A stretch of DNA of 64,000 nt from Asterella californica (GCA_036924285.1 JAYKYS010000017.1:1903501-1967500); one strand, 5' to 3'; counted from the first letter of the stretch, positions 34,200 through 47,300 are shown. Notes: a model not told the origin generated them from the sequence alone. A program made the numbers and translations.

Positions 34200-36564
34200 A
34201 TTTTATAGTTGAGCACATGGATATGGAGATCAGAGAGATCGATGTTGATCTGCCAAAAGCCATAGTTGACCATCTTCATTTCTCCATAACTAGACATCGA
34301 ATTTCAATTGCACTTGTGGAGAATACTGAAACACTGACATTGAACGGAGGAGATAGCACATGGATCGAATGACAACTTCCAATCATGATCTTCAAGGAAA
34401 ACATTGAAATATATTTGAGAAGCTATCACGAGAGTTCGTATCGATGAGCAATTTGACTTGGTTGCCAATTTCGACTAGAGTGTTGAATGTTGGTCATTTC
34501 TGCATAGTCGTGCTTTCCAACGGCTGAAATCGAACAGATAATGTAGATAATGTAGAGTTTGTAGGTATGGCTCAAAAATGAAGTGTAAAAAGCACCCTTC
34601 CGATGCTATTTTTGAGAAATCTGCACCTGAATGAAATTGTGAGGAATCGTTATATGAATCTTTAGAGAAAGACTTTAGAGAGTTCATGTAGGGTATAATT
34701 GTAGACGAAAGCTTATCGTGGCTCCAGAAGACACTGGGAGGTCTGAGACACAAAGATCAAATGTATTTGTGAAAAGTGCGAATCGTCGAGCTGGTGAACA
34801 GATGCAATACTTGACCGTAGGAAAATTAGTCTTTCACGATGGTGGGAAATCTTAACTTGGGATCGTTTAGAATTGGTATTCCTAGCGTGTCCAAGCTCAG
34901 CATGGAAAGCACATAGCTATAATTCGAGTGACAGTATGTGAGCTTTTACATACTTGTCCATGACATCTTGCTGTGTGGTATGGAGAAGCATCCATCTCAA
35001 AATATTTGAGCACTGTGATAAGTCATGGAGTAGCTTTAGACAGAAATATTTGAGTGAAGCATTGCAAGAAGAAATTAGAAATAGTTATGAAAAACGCACA
35101 ACCTATATGCCATTATGATGAGGCAGAGAGCATGCTAGAGACTGGGTGCATATGTTGCAAGATATATCTTTCCATTACATACTAGCTCTATGTAGATGAA
35201 TTTTTGAATCTGATCCAATGACTGTTGTTGAGTGAGAAAACTAAGAAAGTAGTCATTGATCATTTTAGTGTATGTCGTAGCTCCAGTTGAGAACTCAAAC
35301 TCATGGTTTTGGTTTTGTCGACTACTGCGGGAAGCTATTGGAAGGTCCATGCTGTTGAAGACTGTCATTATTTTGGATAGGCAGAAGGGCCTGGAGGCTA
35401 CGATTGTAGAAGTCTTTCCAGAGATAGTGCACGGACACTGTACTTTTTCACATTGAAATGAATATCAGAACTCGATTCGGCAAACAAACAGAGTGACAAT
35501 TTAAAGAGCTTATATACATAAGTTCTTTATCCGAGTTGAGTTTCAAAGCTTCATCCTGGTTCATGTACTTCTTTTATGGTTAGTTGCTGAGAGTGAAGTG
35601 AATGGTAAAGAATTAGTGTCCTTAGTTTACTGAGGTATGTTTGATCTTGCACTGACATGCCTTGCTTACAGATACAGTCGAAGGTTGGACAACATGAGAG
35701 GTAGGATTGGCTCTTGCAAACTACATCCAAAGTATAAGGTCTAGATGTTTCACAAAGTGTGCATTTCTTTTGCCTCGCTATGATAAAACTACGTCAAACC
35801 TCATCGAGTATGAATGTCATTTTAAAGCACAAGGTTCAACTCATTGTTCAAGATTTCTGGACGATATCTGATATTATTTGATGTAGAAATTTCTGCAACA
35901 TCGGCTGGAGTTGGAGGAGCAAACGACATTGCTCTCAGTTTTTGCACAGAGCTGTCTGGTGGAGAAATGCATTAGTGCATCGAATCCAATCCTATCGAGG
36001 CATCTATTCAAACAATTGACGAGCACAGTAACATCATAGTCCGTCATGGAGGAGATCAACATTTAGAGTGTACTTGTTTAGAGTACTAAGAAATGAAGTA
36101 ACCTTGCTCTCATGTCATTTTTTGGGGCATGGAGTTGGGAGCATATCCAGCAAGACGATTTAATAGCATTTGGTATTTGAAAATTGTTATGTCCATTTAA
36201 TGCACTCTCTACTAGCTTTCGCCTTGCAGGAAGTAAGATCAAGACCTCAAACAATAGAGCTGCTTACACCAGCTTGACTCCAACACCTCGTGTAGTTTCA
36301 AAGCCAAGAACCGAATTGTTATTTCCAGACTTCGAGGAGTTTGTTGATCAACCATTGAGATTGGAAACGGATGGTGATGTTATGTCAATTATCAGAAGAG
36401 TATCGGCCAGTAGAACTTCCCAAGTATGTAGTGTATGTAGAGTCACGAGCCATAACAAGAGGACATGCGGAAGATCTCAACCATTATCCCAAACTGGTTC
36501 AATTCTAACACCAGTACCGTGTCTTGTACTAGATGCTCCGGCTGTACCTTATGTTGATTTATAG
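34200..36564 (+). pseudogene. Mutator-like (MULE) transposase remnant
   Basis: The core near 35256-35460 reads YVVAPVENSNSWFWFCRLLREAIG then LDRQKGLEATIVEVFPEIVHGHC..H, the diagnostic MULE transposase segment. A SWIM finger follows at 36069-36113 (C-T-C ... PCSHVI), and at 36427-36468 a CX2CX4HX4C knuckle (CSVC..TSHNKRTC), the usual C-terminal order for MuDR-type proteins. Many stops and frame changes interrupt the reading, and the N-terminal third (34200-35200) is only weakly readable. The last piece, 36184-36564, is open and ends in a natural-looking stop. The protein would cut and paste the transposon; this copy is dead. Confidence 0.78.
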
Positions 36565-36779
36565 TCTAGCATCGATCACATCTCTCACATATTATCCGAT
36601 GGAGAGCATGTGCTTCATTTTTCACTCGGGTCTAACTGTAAAGATTGTGAGTCAGACTCCGAGTCACAGTATGGTTGCAGTGATTGACTTATGGTGCTTA
36701 TCCAACTAATTCCACTGAATTATGGTGCATGACATGTTTTGTAGTTTATTGCTAATTCAGCTGAGAAGATGTTGTTGTT

Positions 36780-37700
36780 CACTTGTTTCATGTGTGATTT
36801 TTGCAGTTCATGTCATAAAGACCCGAAATGACCATTGGTATCTTCACTGAATGGTAGGCTCATACCATTCACATGTGACCTTTATGGTTGAATGGAACGT
36901 TATTGCTATTCAAGTAGGGTCCTTGTGACTGAATAGCAAACTATGGCCATTCGAATAAGTTGAATGATCGCAATGAATAACATTAAATTGTCATTCAGAG
37001 ATGACTTCGAACAATATTAAATATCACCATCCGGTGAGTCCTATCAGAGGTTGCGTGATGAAACAATACTAGTTCAATGGTTGTATCAAATAGTACGATA
37101 CCGTCATTCAATCAGTGGTTCATAGCGGACGTTGGGACTGAATGACAATCATCTGACATTCAGTAGGAGGACAGAACGTCCTAACTATAATTATGGTATA
37201 CTACATGTATCCTTACCGTGCATAATCCCAATCCTAGTCTTGAGACTGCAAATGCTGTCGTGAGGGTTGAATGACAATCGCTTGATATTCAATATGAGGG
37301 CGGACGGTCTTAACTATAGTTGTGGTATACTACATGTATCCTTACTGCGCATAGCCGCAGCCTAGTCCTACTATAAAACTGCAAATGTTGCCACGAGGGT
37401 TGAATGACAATCACTTGACATTCAGTAGGAGGACCTACCGTCCTAACTATAGTTGTGGCATACTACATGTACCCTTATCGCGCATAGTTCTAGTCCCAGT
37501 TGTGGTTATTGTGATCGTGCACAATGGAACTTAAGTCGGACATGAATGACGATCTTTTTAGGTTTAGCTTCCTCGTGCTACGGAATGGTAGAGAAATGCT
37601 ATTCAGACATACCGCAAAATTTGTCATCAAGTTCATGTGTGTCACTGAATAGGAACGAAACCTAATTGTTGAATGGTCAGTCCTTGCCATTCAGCTGTAG
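36780..37700. repeat. CATTCA/TGAATG-rich region with a ~131-bp tandem repeat
   Basis: The words TGAATG and CATTCA, often paired in opposite orientation, recur many times from 36820 to 37700. Within it, a unit containing TGAATGACAATC, CCTAACTATAGTTGTGG and TACTACATGTA is repeated three times (starts near 37141, 37270, 37403; spacings about 129 and 133). The location just after a MULE C-terminus suggests subterminal transposon sequence. Confidence 0.65.
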
Positions 37701-40100
37701 TCGACTTCGCAATTGCATACTCGATCCAGTCAAATTCGAGAGAGATTTGAAGTTGAATAACCAGACAATAAGTATTACTTCTTGTGTCTGCAATTTTGCT
37801 TCGATAGCCACCATAGCTGCAGCGATGTAAGTAGCAAGGCAAGATGTACATTCGGGCCGAATTCCTGTTAGCGCAATGTTACACGCATGTAGTATAGGTG
37901 TTTGATTGCAGATTCGATCAGCTGTTTTGCATTGCAAAGTATTGAAGCATATTCAAGTAACATTTTTGAGATGAATCTTGAGAAATACAAACGAGGTCGA
38001 CTGTCATCTAAGGAAGAAAAGAGATGCATCCAAGAACTTGAAGCCAGCAAAAGGAATGGAGAGCATTTTCAAACAAAATGGTTGTGAGCACGCAGATATT
38101 GGCTGGAGAAAATGTTGTCTCGTGTATGTTAACACCTTCAACTCCACATCTTCTTCTGACCTTGGTGTACAAAATTCCTCAATTTCTAATCTTCAATTGA
38201 TCATTACTTCTATTTGCGCAGACACTAAAGCAAGCTCATCACCAAGGAATATCAGACGAGTGTGCAGTTGCTGAGAAGCTATAGGTTGCTAGGCAGACTA
38301 GAAATCAAGTTCATGGTAGGCTAGGTGAGAGCTGACGGATAAGGCTGTGAGGTATTGGATCGATGTAAGGTTTAGCTAGGAAAGTGCAGAAGCAAATGTG
38401 GACATTTACTACGACCTAGATACACTAGTTTCAGACACAAATGATCTGATTGTGCACCTTCTATATAGTGCAGGCTTTCACATCGGCTCCAAATTCATTC
38501 ACAAGACGTCTGTTGTGCCACCCGAGGCAAATCCAAATCAGCAGGATGATAGTTCAAAATCAAGAAAATGACAGCGCTGACGGGAGCTCAGACCTTGCAC
38601 AACAGCAAGAAACTGAGGTACAAGAAGGAAACGTAGCAAAAAGTGATTCTGATGGACAGATCGATGCTAACGAAGAGGGTGTAGAAGTTGACGATGAGAT
38701 GTTGAAGTTCAAGTCGTGAGTTCAAGAGTTCAAGAGAGTTTAGTTCAACCGCTATCTATGTTGCTTTCCCGGCCATTTTGTACAACCCAGTCAGAGTATG
38801 ATGAAGGTTTGAGCTCAAACTCAAACTCTTTGAATTGATAAAGATACAAATCCTCTTGCACCTCCAACGTCTTGCTTCCAGTCGACTGTATAGTCTTTTC
38901 CACCTCCTTAGTTAACACTGTATCATCACAAAGAAGCGTTAAACATCGATCCAAGACGTACATTTATCTAAAAATATTATATAAAATCTGAAGCTAAAAT
39001 TTCATATAACCACGAAGGTTGCACCTTGTTACTCTGCACCTTCATCTTCGCCCTCCACCCTTCTATCTTTGATCCCAACTCTTCAAGAAATAGTGATGGA
39101 CACCACCATAAGCCCTGACTTTGTCTGTCCTTGCCTCCTCCACGTGTATCTATTTACTTGAGATAAAACATCTCCTCATGATATAATAGGACATCTAAAA
39201 CATCTCTCTTTACAACTCTATGCTCTTCTTCCCTCCACGGACTTCATCAAGGACATGATCCACCAATTGACCTCCACATTGCTCACTGTTTAAGTGCTCT
39301 CTAGCACATCTCTCCTTGTTTATCTTCTTCCACTTTATCCGTTTCACATTTTTTACCTCCACATATCCTACCAAAGAGAAGTCAATGCTCACATGATATG
39401 ATCTTCTCTTCTCCTGAATTATCTTCTACTTTCTGAAGATAATGTCCACATGGCATTATCTTGTGTAATCCAAATATTTATTACCAAGTCAGTGTCCACT
39501 CTAGAATTATTTTCTTTTGTGAACAATAATGTCTACATGACATTATCTTCTTAAGGGAAAAATGTATTCTTGATAAATAGTTTTTAGATGATGTTGCAGG
39601 GGATAAATATTAATTCTTAAGACATAAATATTAAGTCTAACACTTGATACCTAAGATCTTACTTCCCTCCATGCGCAATCAGGATTCATCAAATTGTTCT
39701 AGAAGGCATTCCAAACTGCTATCCATCCAACTTCAGCTTTATCAAGCATACAGCCATAGAATTTGACAAGTGGATATCATTTCTCTTGCAAGAGATTATT
39801 CATCTTTCTCCATGATATCTCCATACATTCATTATCTTCGTTCTTCAACTCACATATTACTATTATACACAAGCAATTCATCACATGGTGAATAGACACG
39901 CTAGGGGGACAACTCTTTGTATTTTGCTGATAACATGTGCGAGTCAAGAGGTATTTTAGTAATTCTATTTTTTAAAAACAATGATTTAAAAAGAATTATA
40001 ATATTAAAAAGAAATAGTATCAAAAGAATTCACTTTTTTATAAAATACTCTATTTTTACTTTAAAAGTTATTTAAAAATTAAAAAAGCCTATTTTTGTTT
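37700..40100. other. No recognisable gene; AT-rich with short palindromic repeats
   Basis: Short open stretches (38450-38719 plus, acidic C-end; 38745-38963 minus) have no known motif. Two similar near-palindromes, GATAATGTCCACATGGCATTATC at about 39438-39460 and AATAATGTCTACATGACATTATC about 87 bases later, may mark a small MITE-like unit. Strongly AT-rich from 39950 to 40090. Confidence 0.4.
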
Positions 40101-40844
40101 CACTCATCATCATAGAGGAATTACTAGGAGGAGTAGTTCCCTAGTTTATTTTGGATTGAAGATGAAGGAGAGTGGATTGGTAAGTCTCATCTCTCATTGG
40201 TGAGGCAGCTGCATGAGAGGGAGATACATTATCAAAAGGTAGTTCCTCCCACAGACTATCAGAATATGATAAGCATGGATTTGAGTGTCCAACCTGTGTG
40301 TTGAGGTTCATTGATGAGATAATCCCTTGGGATCCAGCTGATCACTTGGATTCAAAAGATGAGATGATAAACTCAGATGAGTAGGAAGAGTGGAGAGACC
40401 ACATCCTCTACACAGAGCATTGACAGACACTAGATCTGGAGACTCGCATTGTTGAGGACTATGAGATGGAGCATTATTTCGAATACTGGGCAGGAGCACT
40501 GTCAGGAAGTCAAGGTTTGGATGGAGATGCATGGGATGTGGACTGTCACTTCTTGGAGTGTTACAAGATAAATGAAGAAGATGGAGTGGTTGTGGACCTA
40601 GTAGTCTCAAGAGACGCATCATCTGACTTTGACAAAGAGGAATGTATGCTTGAATATTTTGATGTAAGCGAGGCAAGCCACACTGACAGTATGATCAATC
40701 CGGATGCATGTCAGAGTTGATCTGATGGAGGGCATCACACTTGTACGTCAAAGCAGCACCGATTAAATCCGAAGTACTCTCTGTTAGTAAAAGATCAGAT
40801 AGATCAGTATTTGCAAGCATGAGTATTTTTTTCTGTACTCAGTA

Positions 40845-41300
40845 GTGAGTGGGTTTCGTGCCGAAGAAGCAAACAAGCAAGACCCGTGTTTGCTAAGATC
40901 TCTGCCGTCTTAACATGGTTACCCAAAAAGATCATCATCTGCTGCCTTCACTGATTCTGTGCTGGATCAGGTGGTTGGGCACGAGTGTTACAGTTTCTTG
41001 GATGGGTTCTCAAGCTATAATAAAATATCCATTAAGGAGGAGGATAAAGTCACAACGATCTTTACTACGGACCAGGGTAATCTTGCATATCACCAGATGC
41101 TCTTTTGGGTTGTGTAACGCAACTGCGACGCTCCAGCGTCTCATGATCATCATTTTCCAAGAGTATCTACACAAGTTCATCAAAATCTTCCTTGATGATT
41201 TTTGTGTCTTTGGGATTAGAACGTTACATCTGGAGTTTATGAGAAATGAGTGTTTTGTTTGTTTATGAATGTTTTGAGAAATCCAGAGAAACAAGAATTG
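40845..41300 (+). pseudogene. Athila-like Ty3/gypsy RT remnant
   Basis: Across three frames the segment follows an Athila-type RT. FVPKK and a diverged CVDLRRLN line come first (40855-40915), then TQKDHH, then a line equivalent to FLDGFSSYNKISIKEEDKV (about 40990-41050). In the frame of 40915-41268, SFGLCNATATLQR and FLDDFCVFG follow. The DD pair is kept, but stops and frameshifts interrupt. Athila-type elements use the tRNA-Asp primer site found in family B, so a relative could have mobilised family B (inference). Confidence 0.7.
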
Positions 41301-43100
41301 CATTACACCCAGAGAAATATTAGTTTACTACAATAAGGAGACGTAAGGAAGCTAGGATTGTGAAGAAAGCTATTGATTCGGATTTACGAGGCAGGCCACC
41401 AACCCATCGAAGGGATATATAATATATAAGATCACGACTGGGCGATAGGTGGTAGGGAATAATCGGGGTCCAAGAAAGAGGATTCGGCTCTAAGTAAAAT
41501 TCCCTTACACGGTACATGGTAGGCAGAGGGAATACATTTACAACAGTGGGTACACTAGCACTAACCACCAGGACGACTTGGTGAACCCACTCCTTAGCTT
41601 TGGACACTTGGCAAATCGAGCACTATCGGCTGATGAGAGAGGCGACTGAGTTATCCCTTTCAAAACACCAGCTAAACCCTACCCCGTAGTCAAATAGTCG
41701 CGGACTGAGGTAAAAGTTCAAACACTGAAGGAGGACGGAAGCAGGCACCGCGGAGGAAGGACGAGTTGAGTGCACGAGAAATTCAGCCGTAGCAATTCTT
41801 GTTTTGGAACTAAAACTGGAAACCATTCGTAAGGAGATAGGTGGATTGGGTACTCAGAATTAGGGATCTCAAAGCCATAAAAAAGCCCGACTACGAGAGA
41901 TACGCTGCAGGTGGAAGTGAGTTAATTCTAGCGACATGGAGGTGTGGAACAGCAGCAACGCCTCGAAGGAAGTCGCTCAACGCAAATAGAGAGGTTATCA
42001 ACGGACGAAGAAACTGAGCACGACGAGCATATCCTCAAGAGATCATGTCTTTGCTAAAATTCGAGGTCAACAAGATACTCCTCTTTATCAATCGAAGCTC
42101 GATAGCCATTTGTGTAGTCAGATGAGCGGATACATCAGGCTATCAACAGAACCACGGGAAGAATCCAAATTGAACAGGAGCACTTGAGATCCTAAGGAAG
42201 AAGGGGAATCAGTTCAGTAGTTTAGGAGTTGCTCCAAATCAAATCAAACGTATGTATTCTAGCGACTAGGGCACCAAGCAGCGACCGTGGGGGTAAAGTA
42301 CAGATCTGGCTGAGGAAGAGTAAAGCGCCACCCTAGGTAAGGGGTACATTTCGGTTTGACGTGCATCAAAATCTCGAGAAGGACCTTTGGTCAATGACAA
42401 TGGGCTTAGCATTTTGAAGGGCTTGTAATGCACCCAGAGTAACAGACCAGTGCGGACAGATCTACTGTGTAGGCCGGTTGAGCTTAGGGTCCAAAGGAAT
42501 TTTCTTTCGGCTCAAGGGAATCGCGTTATCAGCCAAGGAGATCTGCGTCCGGGTGGGAAGGATATCGTGCCGTAAGAGTATCACTACGATACCAAGAGCC
42601 ATTATCTTGTACATACGAGAAATTTGCCTTAAGAGTATCACTACGACACCAAGAACCATTCTCTTGTACTTACGAGAAATTTCTCAGCCATGATAATGGG
42701 AGTCCTTGACCACCAAACTTTGGTGGGAAGACTTCTTGTAGCTTTTGACGCTAAGACATAAGTGCTCTATGAGAGAGAAGAAGGCATCTCCGGGACATTC
42801 ATACGTTGTTGTGAGCTGAGCTACTACATGGAAGAGAACTCTATGAGTTAGAAGTTGAAGTCTTGGCACATGGCTGAAAGTAAACCCACGAACTAGAATC
42901 CTCCTACTGTATTACGCAGAGTTCCTAGGTGGTAATGCTTGAGATGGCTGAGCTCCTCATATAGGATTTATGCTGCAGATACTCAGAGTATCGGACTGAT
43001 GGTTTTATGGTATCTCTCCCTACTCGCATAGCATGTGTATTAGATTTAATTTAATGATGTGCAGTTGATCTGATATCCACTACAGTAGGGAAGTTCCTTT
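41300..43100. other. Degenerate sequence, no certain gene
   Basis: It probably contains the rest of the decayed Athila-like element, but I could not identify RNase H or integrase motifs. A 57-bp tandem duplication (TAAGAGTATCACTACGA at 42573 and 42630) is the only clear structure. Confidence 0.4.
42573..42688 (+). repeat. 57-bp tandem duplication
   Basis: TAAGAGTATCACTACGA, ACCAAGA..CCATT and TACGAGAAATTT occur in the same order in two adjacent copies with a few substitutions. Confidence 0.75.
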
Positions 43101-43109
43101 GTTATTTAG

Positions 43110-43650
43110 TTGGATGGTGCGCCATCTCGTTAGTGGGGTTTTAGACAGGGTGTCATCCTTTGTCATTTTAGTAGACGGTGTATTGTCTTGGTTGTTGAAG
43201 TTGGATGTTGTGCCGTCGCGATCATTGTAGTAGGATGTTCCACTGTTTAACTTGTCCACGAAAAAGAGAAATGTAGCTCCGAAGATTCAAAAATGATTTA
43301 TCATCCTAGTGAAGTTTTAGACAAGGTTTCATCCCTGTCATTTAGTATACGATGTATCGTCTTGGTTGTTGAAGTTGGAGTCGTCGTGATCATTGTAGTA
43401 AGATGTTTCACAGTTTAGATTGTATTAGTAGATAATGGTACCTTGTTATTTTAATTATACATTGTGTTTATTTTTATTATATTCGTTCAACGGTGTATCA
43501 TCTCGATCTTTGTTTCTCAATATTTGTTAGTAGACGTGGCAACGTCTTGTTAGTGGAGTTGGACGTTGTGTCATTTTGTCATCTGTTTGGACATTACACC
43601 ATCTCGTATTTTTAGTCCGAATTTCTCATCAGACGGTGCATCGTCCCAGT
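43110..43650 (+). repeat. ~30-bp diverged minisatellite with a hairpin in each unit
   Basis: Units resembling TAGTAGACGGTGTATCGTCTTG start near 43113, 43145, 43174, 43204 and 43233 (spacings 29-32), fade, and return near 43350, 43489, 43532, 43561, 43589 and 43632. Each good unit has a small imperfect palindrome, for example GATGGTGCGCCATC, GACGTGGCAACGTC and GACGGTGCATCGTC. Units differ strongly, so the array is old. Confidence 0.6.
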
Positions 43651-43746
43651 CAGCAGTCGATGGCTAGAATGTTTGTACGTGGACTGGAGATGTCTTGGGA
43701 GGACTTTCAGCATGCAAGGGACGTGTTAGTAACCTCTCAAGCTAAC

Positions 43747-43820
43747 CTTTTTGTCTTCGAGTAGAGATATATCAGCGAGCAAATCTTTTTGCCTTCGAGT
43801 AGAGATATATCAGCAAGCAT
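43747..43820 (+). repeat. 38-bp tandem duplication
   Basis: TTCGAGTAGAGATATATCAGC appears at 43756 and again at 43794, with matching flanks CTTTTTG.C before and AGCA after. Confidence 0.75.
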
Positions 43821-45750
43821 TTGTTGACAATGAGTGCTCGGCTTGGTCTATGGACCCCTGAGAGTGAAAGAGGACATTGATGAAGTTAGAGAGTGAGGAT
43901 GGAGGTTACATATCTCACAAAGAGGCTGCAGTGATCAAGGTGACAATTTATCACTGGGGTGTCTTCGTAGAGGAAGCAACCATCGACAACGAGTGGAAGA
44001 TAGAGATGTATTTGGATCCATAGCGGAGCGTAGAGCCTTAGCTTGAGTTTACATGTCTGTCTTCTTTGGTAAGAAGAAGATTTACATACATGGTTGTGAA
44101 GTTGAGTTCTTCGAGGGAGTCATCAAGGGAGATGAGTGGATTGAGGAGCATGAGTTCACATTTATGTTCAGGACTTGGTACGCTTGTTAGGTACCAAGGT
44201 CGTTTGACATCTTCCAGCGTTTTTGGTTCACCTTTATTCCACAGTTATAGAGATGTCAGAAGAGGAGCAAGAGTTTTTGTTGTCGTGTCTTTTCTCTATA
44301 TAGTTGGATGTCTCTATGAGAGTAGTCAGAGCAGTCTCTCATATTGTGAGAGATAGTGGATCGGAGCTTGGAGGTATACCAAGGGGGTGTGAGATGAAGA
44401 CGTCACTTCGTCTCGCTGTAGCACCATCTGAGGAGAGTGACAACTCACCACCAGCGATCTTCAGGAGGAGTAGCAGGCTTAGAAAGAGGGATAAATGCTC
44501 TCAAAAAAAACCAGAGATCCCTTTAGATGATATCTAGTCAGATCTCGTGGAGACAACTCTTCTTTCAAGAAAATGGGTTAGATTCATATAGCACTTGACG
44601 TTAAATGTAGAAGGTGGTCTGATTGAGTTACATGAGATAGTTGTTTTTGAGAGATTGGTCATAGCACATGATTTTAGATTACGTACGCTATGCTATCTGT
44701 GAGTTCGTTATCAAGATTCAGCATAACACATTGAGGAGTGACGACATACTTGGACACGACCATGAGCAATTGATACAATTGAGAGTCGACTCCTAGCTCA
44801 AGAGAATAGTCTCCTTGAGATAGAGCAGCTACGCATGGAAAAGAATGCAAAGACGAAAGAGTAGATCAGACGTCTTATCTTAGAGGTAAAGACATAAGAG
44901 GAGCATGTGTAGAGTGTTAGGTCGGCCATCATTCGGCAGTCCACTAGAGTTGCTTACGCCAAAAGAGTGAAGTGCTTTGAAACATAGGTCAGCATTCTGG
45001 AGTAACCTACGTAGTTATAGATCCAAGATGCTCTACAGTGAGAGACTGTCCGTGTATATGTCATGTTGGAAGATATTATCACTATGTTCAGGTTTGGAGA
45101 TAGGATCCGAGAGAGAGCCCATCAAGATTTATATGTCCCACTAAATATTTTTATGGAAGAGTAGACCCGAAAGGTCTCATTGCCATCGCATGTACAGAAA
45201 GTGGATATTGACGTTAGATTTCTTATCTCTTTGTCCATTCAGTTTTTCATTTCTTGATTTCTAATATTTTTTTACTCCTCTCTTGTCAAGTCTTAGCCTT
45301 AAGGCTACATCAGCTTATGATAAACAGTTATGTCATGTGAAAGTTAAAGGAATTGATTTTAACTTCTAGCGATAGAGAGGAAATCACTTGAGAGTTTTTG
45401 TAACGGTTTGAGCAATACATGTGGAGTAATACTTATAACAATGAAGTTCTAATTCTGATTTCTTCTGATCTTGGATACGATTTGTTGCGCTCTTATTCAT
45501 GTTCATGTGTTGCGAAGACTACTATGAATTTTTGTTCACCACACTGTAATAATTTCTTAATATATAAAATTAAATAATGGATCTTGTTTTCTTACTCTTC
45601 ATTTCTAGCCAAAATTCTATTCTCCAAGCTAGCTATTTTTCCAAGAAAAATCATGTATAATATCTTCCTAGTTGTAAAGGATGATAGCAGAATCGATAAT
45701 CACTATCTCCTTTTTGTACCATCGACAAAATGACTAACTAGCTTTAGTTG
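43820..45750. other. No recognisable gene
   Basis: The plus strand has some open stretches (44066-44356 and 44304-44537). In another frame around 44050-44230 a readable line contains FFGKKKIYIHGCEVEFFEG. I do not recognise a protein family and cannot support a gene. Confidence 0.35.
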
Positions 45751-45758
45751 TTACTGCA

Positions 45759-45856
45759 GATAATTTCCAAGCTCAGACGCATGTCGCATCTGATGACCTC
45801 CATGGAGAACAGAAATGTAGCAATGAATGTGAACATAGTATATCATTCAACCCGGT
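45759..45856 (+). other. Possible exon remnant flanked by splice-like sites
   Basis: An open segment of about 32 codons (DNFQAQTHVASDDLHGE...) is preceded by TTGTTACTGCAG and followed by GTAAGG. A second acceptor-like site (CTAATTATACAG) precedes another segment at 46799, and a third (TTACATTTGCAG) lies at about 47819. The three could be exons of a decayed gene, but the later segments have stops and frame conflicts. Confidence 0.3.
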
Positions 45857-46035
45857 AAGGATCGGGATAGTAAATTAGATAGCAACCAAATTGGCAAGTC
45901 TAATCTCGGGCAAAAATTAATTTTATCAAAATCCTATCTTGTTCAAATTTTTAACAGATGTTCATTTTAAGTAGGTTTCAAAACTGATAAGTTCATAAAG
46001 GTGAAGGAGCTATGGCTACGTAAAAGCCATGGTTC

Positions 46036-46050
46036 ATATATATATATATA
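46036..46050. repeat. AT dinucleotide microsatellite
   Basis: About seven AT repeats in an AT-rich region. Confidence 0.8.
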
Positions 46051-46250
46051 ACATCTTCAGTTTCCCATATAATTCCATTATAAATGACGATATTGAGATT
46101 GTTAATCGTTTCGAAAATGGTCCTAGTATATAGTTTACAAAATAATTTCTTGTTAATCACACTTGTTATAATTGTGTAAATTTGTGAAATTTGAAAACAT
46201 ATGATTGTATAAACTTCATGTGGTTATAAAGCTTCTATTCTCATCTAATA

Positions 46251-46293
46251 AAATACTATATGTTTATTAGATAAGAATAAACATATAGTATTT
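46251..46293. repeat. Perfect 18-bp inverted repeat (hairpin)
   Basis: AAATACTATATGTTTATT (46251-46268), loop AGATAAG, then its exact reverse complement (46276-46293). AT-rich with a 7-base loop. It could be an MITE end or a cruciform-prone site. Confidence 0.8.
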
Positions 46294-46859
46294 GTAACAC
46301 ACAAGGAAAATCAAAAGATGTTTGAAAGTATTAAAGGAAAAGTAGTCTATCAGCAATTAATAACTAATATCAAGAGAAATCTCCTTATATCAAAAGATAT
46401 ATGTCCATTTTAACAAGTATCAGTTCGTTAATTATAGAGATGGATAACTATAAGGTGCAGGTATCATTATTTCTGGATTGATCATATCATTACAATGTAC
46501 ACCAGTGATATAATCAGCAGTAGGACATTCTGAATATACAAATATGCATCTATAACACGATATGATGTCGATTATCACAAGGTGATGGAAGATGTTTAGT
46601 GGAGTAGTAAAACGATAGTGCTCACGGATTTACGAACTACCACTCTAGGTAGGGTAGGAACGGATGTGGTAACCAAATCTATACTTTTTATTTAATTATT
46701 TCTTTTCTTTAAGATATTTCTTAACTCAACCTATATGGATAGATAAAATTATAAACTGCTTGTGCAAAAATATTTTACTTACTTCCTAATTATACAGATG
46801 AGAGCGTCCGCAAGAGGTACTTCGTCACTTCTGTTTTTCCTAGAGGTCGAAATACCAGT

Positions 46860-47300
46860 ATGAGGGAAAGATGATGGGGTCTTTCCATCCGTTGGCTATT
46901 CATTGCGCTGAGTGTTTCTCAAAGAATGGATGGATGAGCCAAGTTGTTCTGCAGTACAAGGGGAATAATTATGTACCTACCACATGTTCGGTAATGTCTA
47001 AAGGCTTAAGGAGATCCTCTGAAGCCTGGCTGGTACCTTTAGGCCGTAATAACACTATGGAGGAAATAGTTAAGAGTAGGCAAGATCTTGGCATCTTGCA
47101 TAGGTAGCAATCAGTTACAAGTGTGGGGATGGCAGCGTCTGCACCACCAACTGCTCAGTCCTTTGCCAGCCATGGTCAGTGACCCATCAGGAACTCCCCT
47201 GGAGGAGATATCAGTCCTTCCAGTTCCCCGGCCTCAGGAGGAGGAGGACACTACACAAGTGTTCTCCGTGACCACCCGAGATATAGTCATCATTTAATGT
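46860..47300 (+). pseudogene. Unrecognised open stretches
   Basis: An open stretch at 46871-47107 (HPLAIHCAECFSKNGWMSQ..) follows the acceptor-like site at 46799 in a different frame. A second stretch at 47088-47297 is Pro/Glu-rich. No family recognised. Confidence 0.3.

Noticed and set aside
33905..37700. Complete Mutator-like transposon with terminal inverted repeats
   Set aside because: I could not find an inverted partner of the left-hand repeat on the right side, so borders are not claimed.
43110..43650. CRISPR-like regular repeats with palindromes
   Set aside because: Repeats are contiguous, strongly diverged and without unique spacers; the window is eukaryotic transposon DNA.
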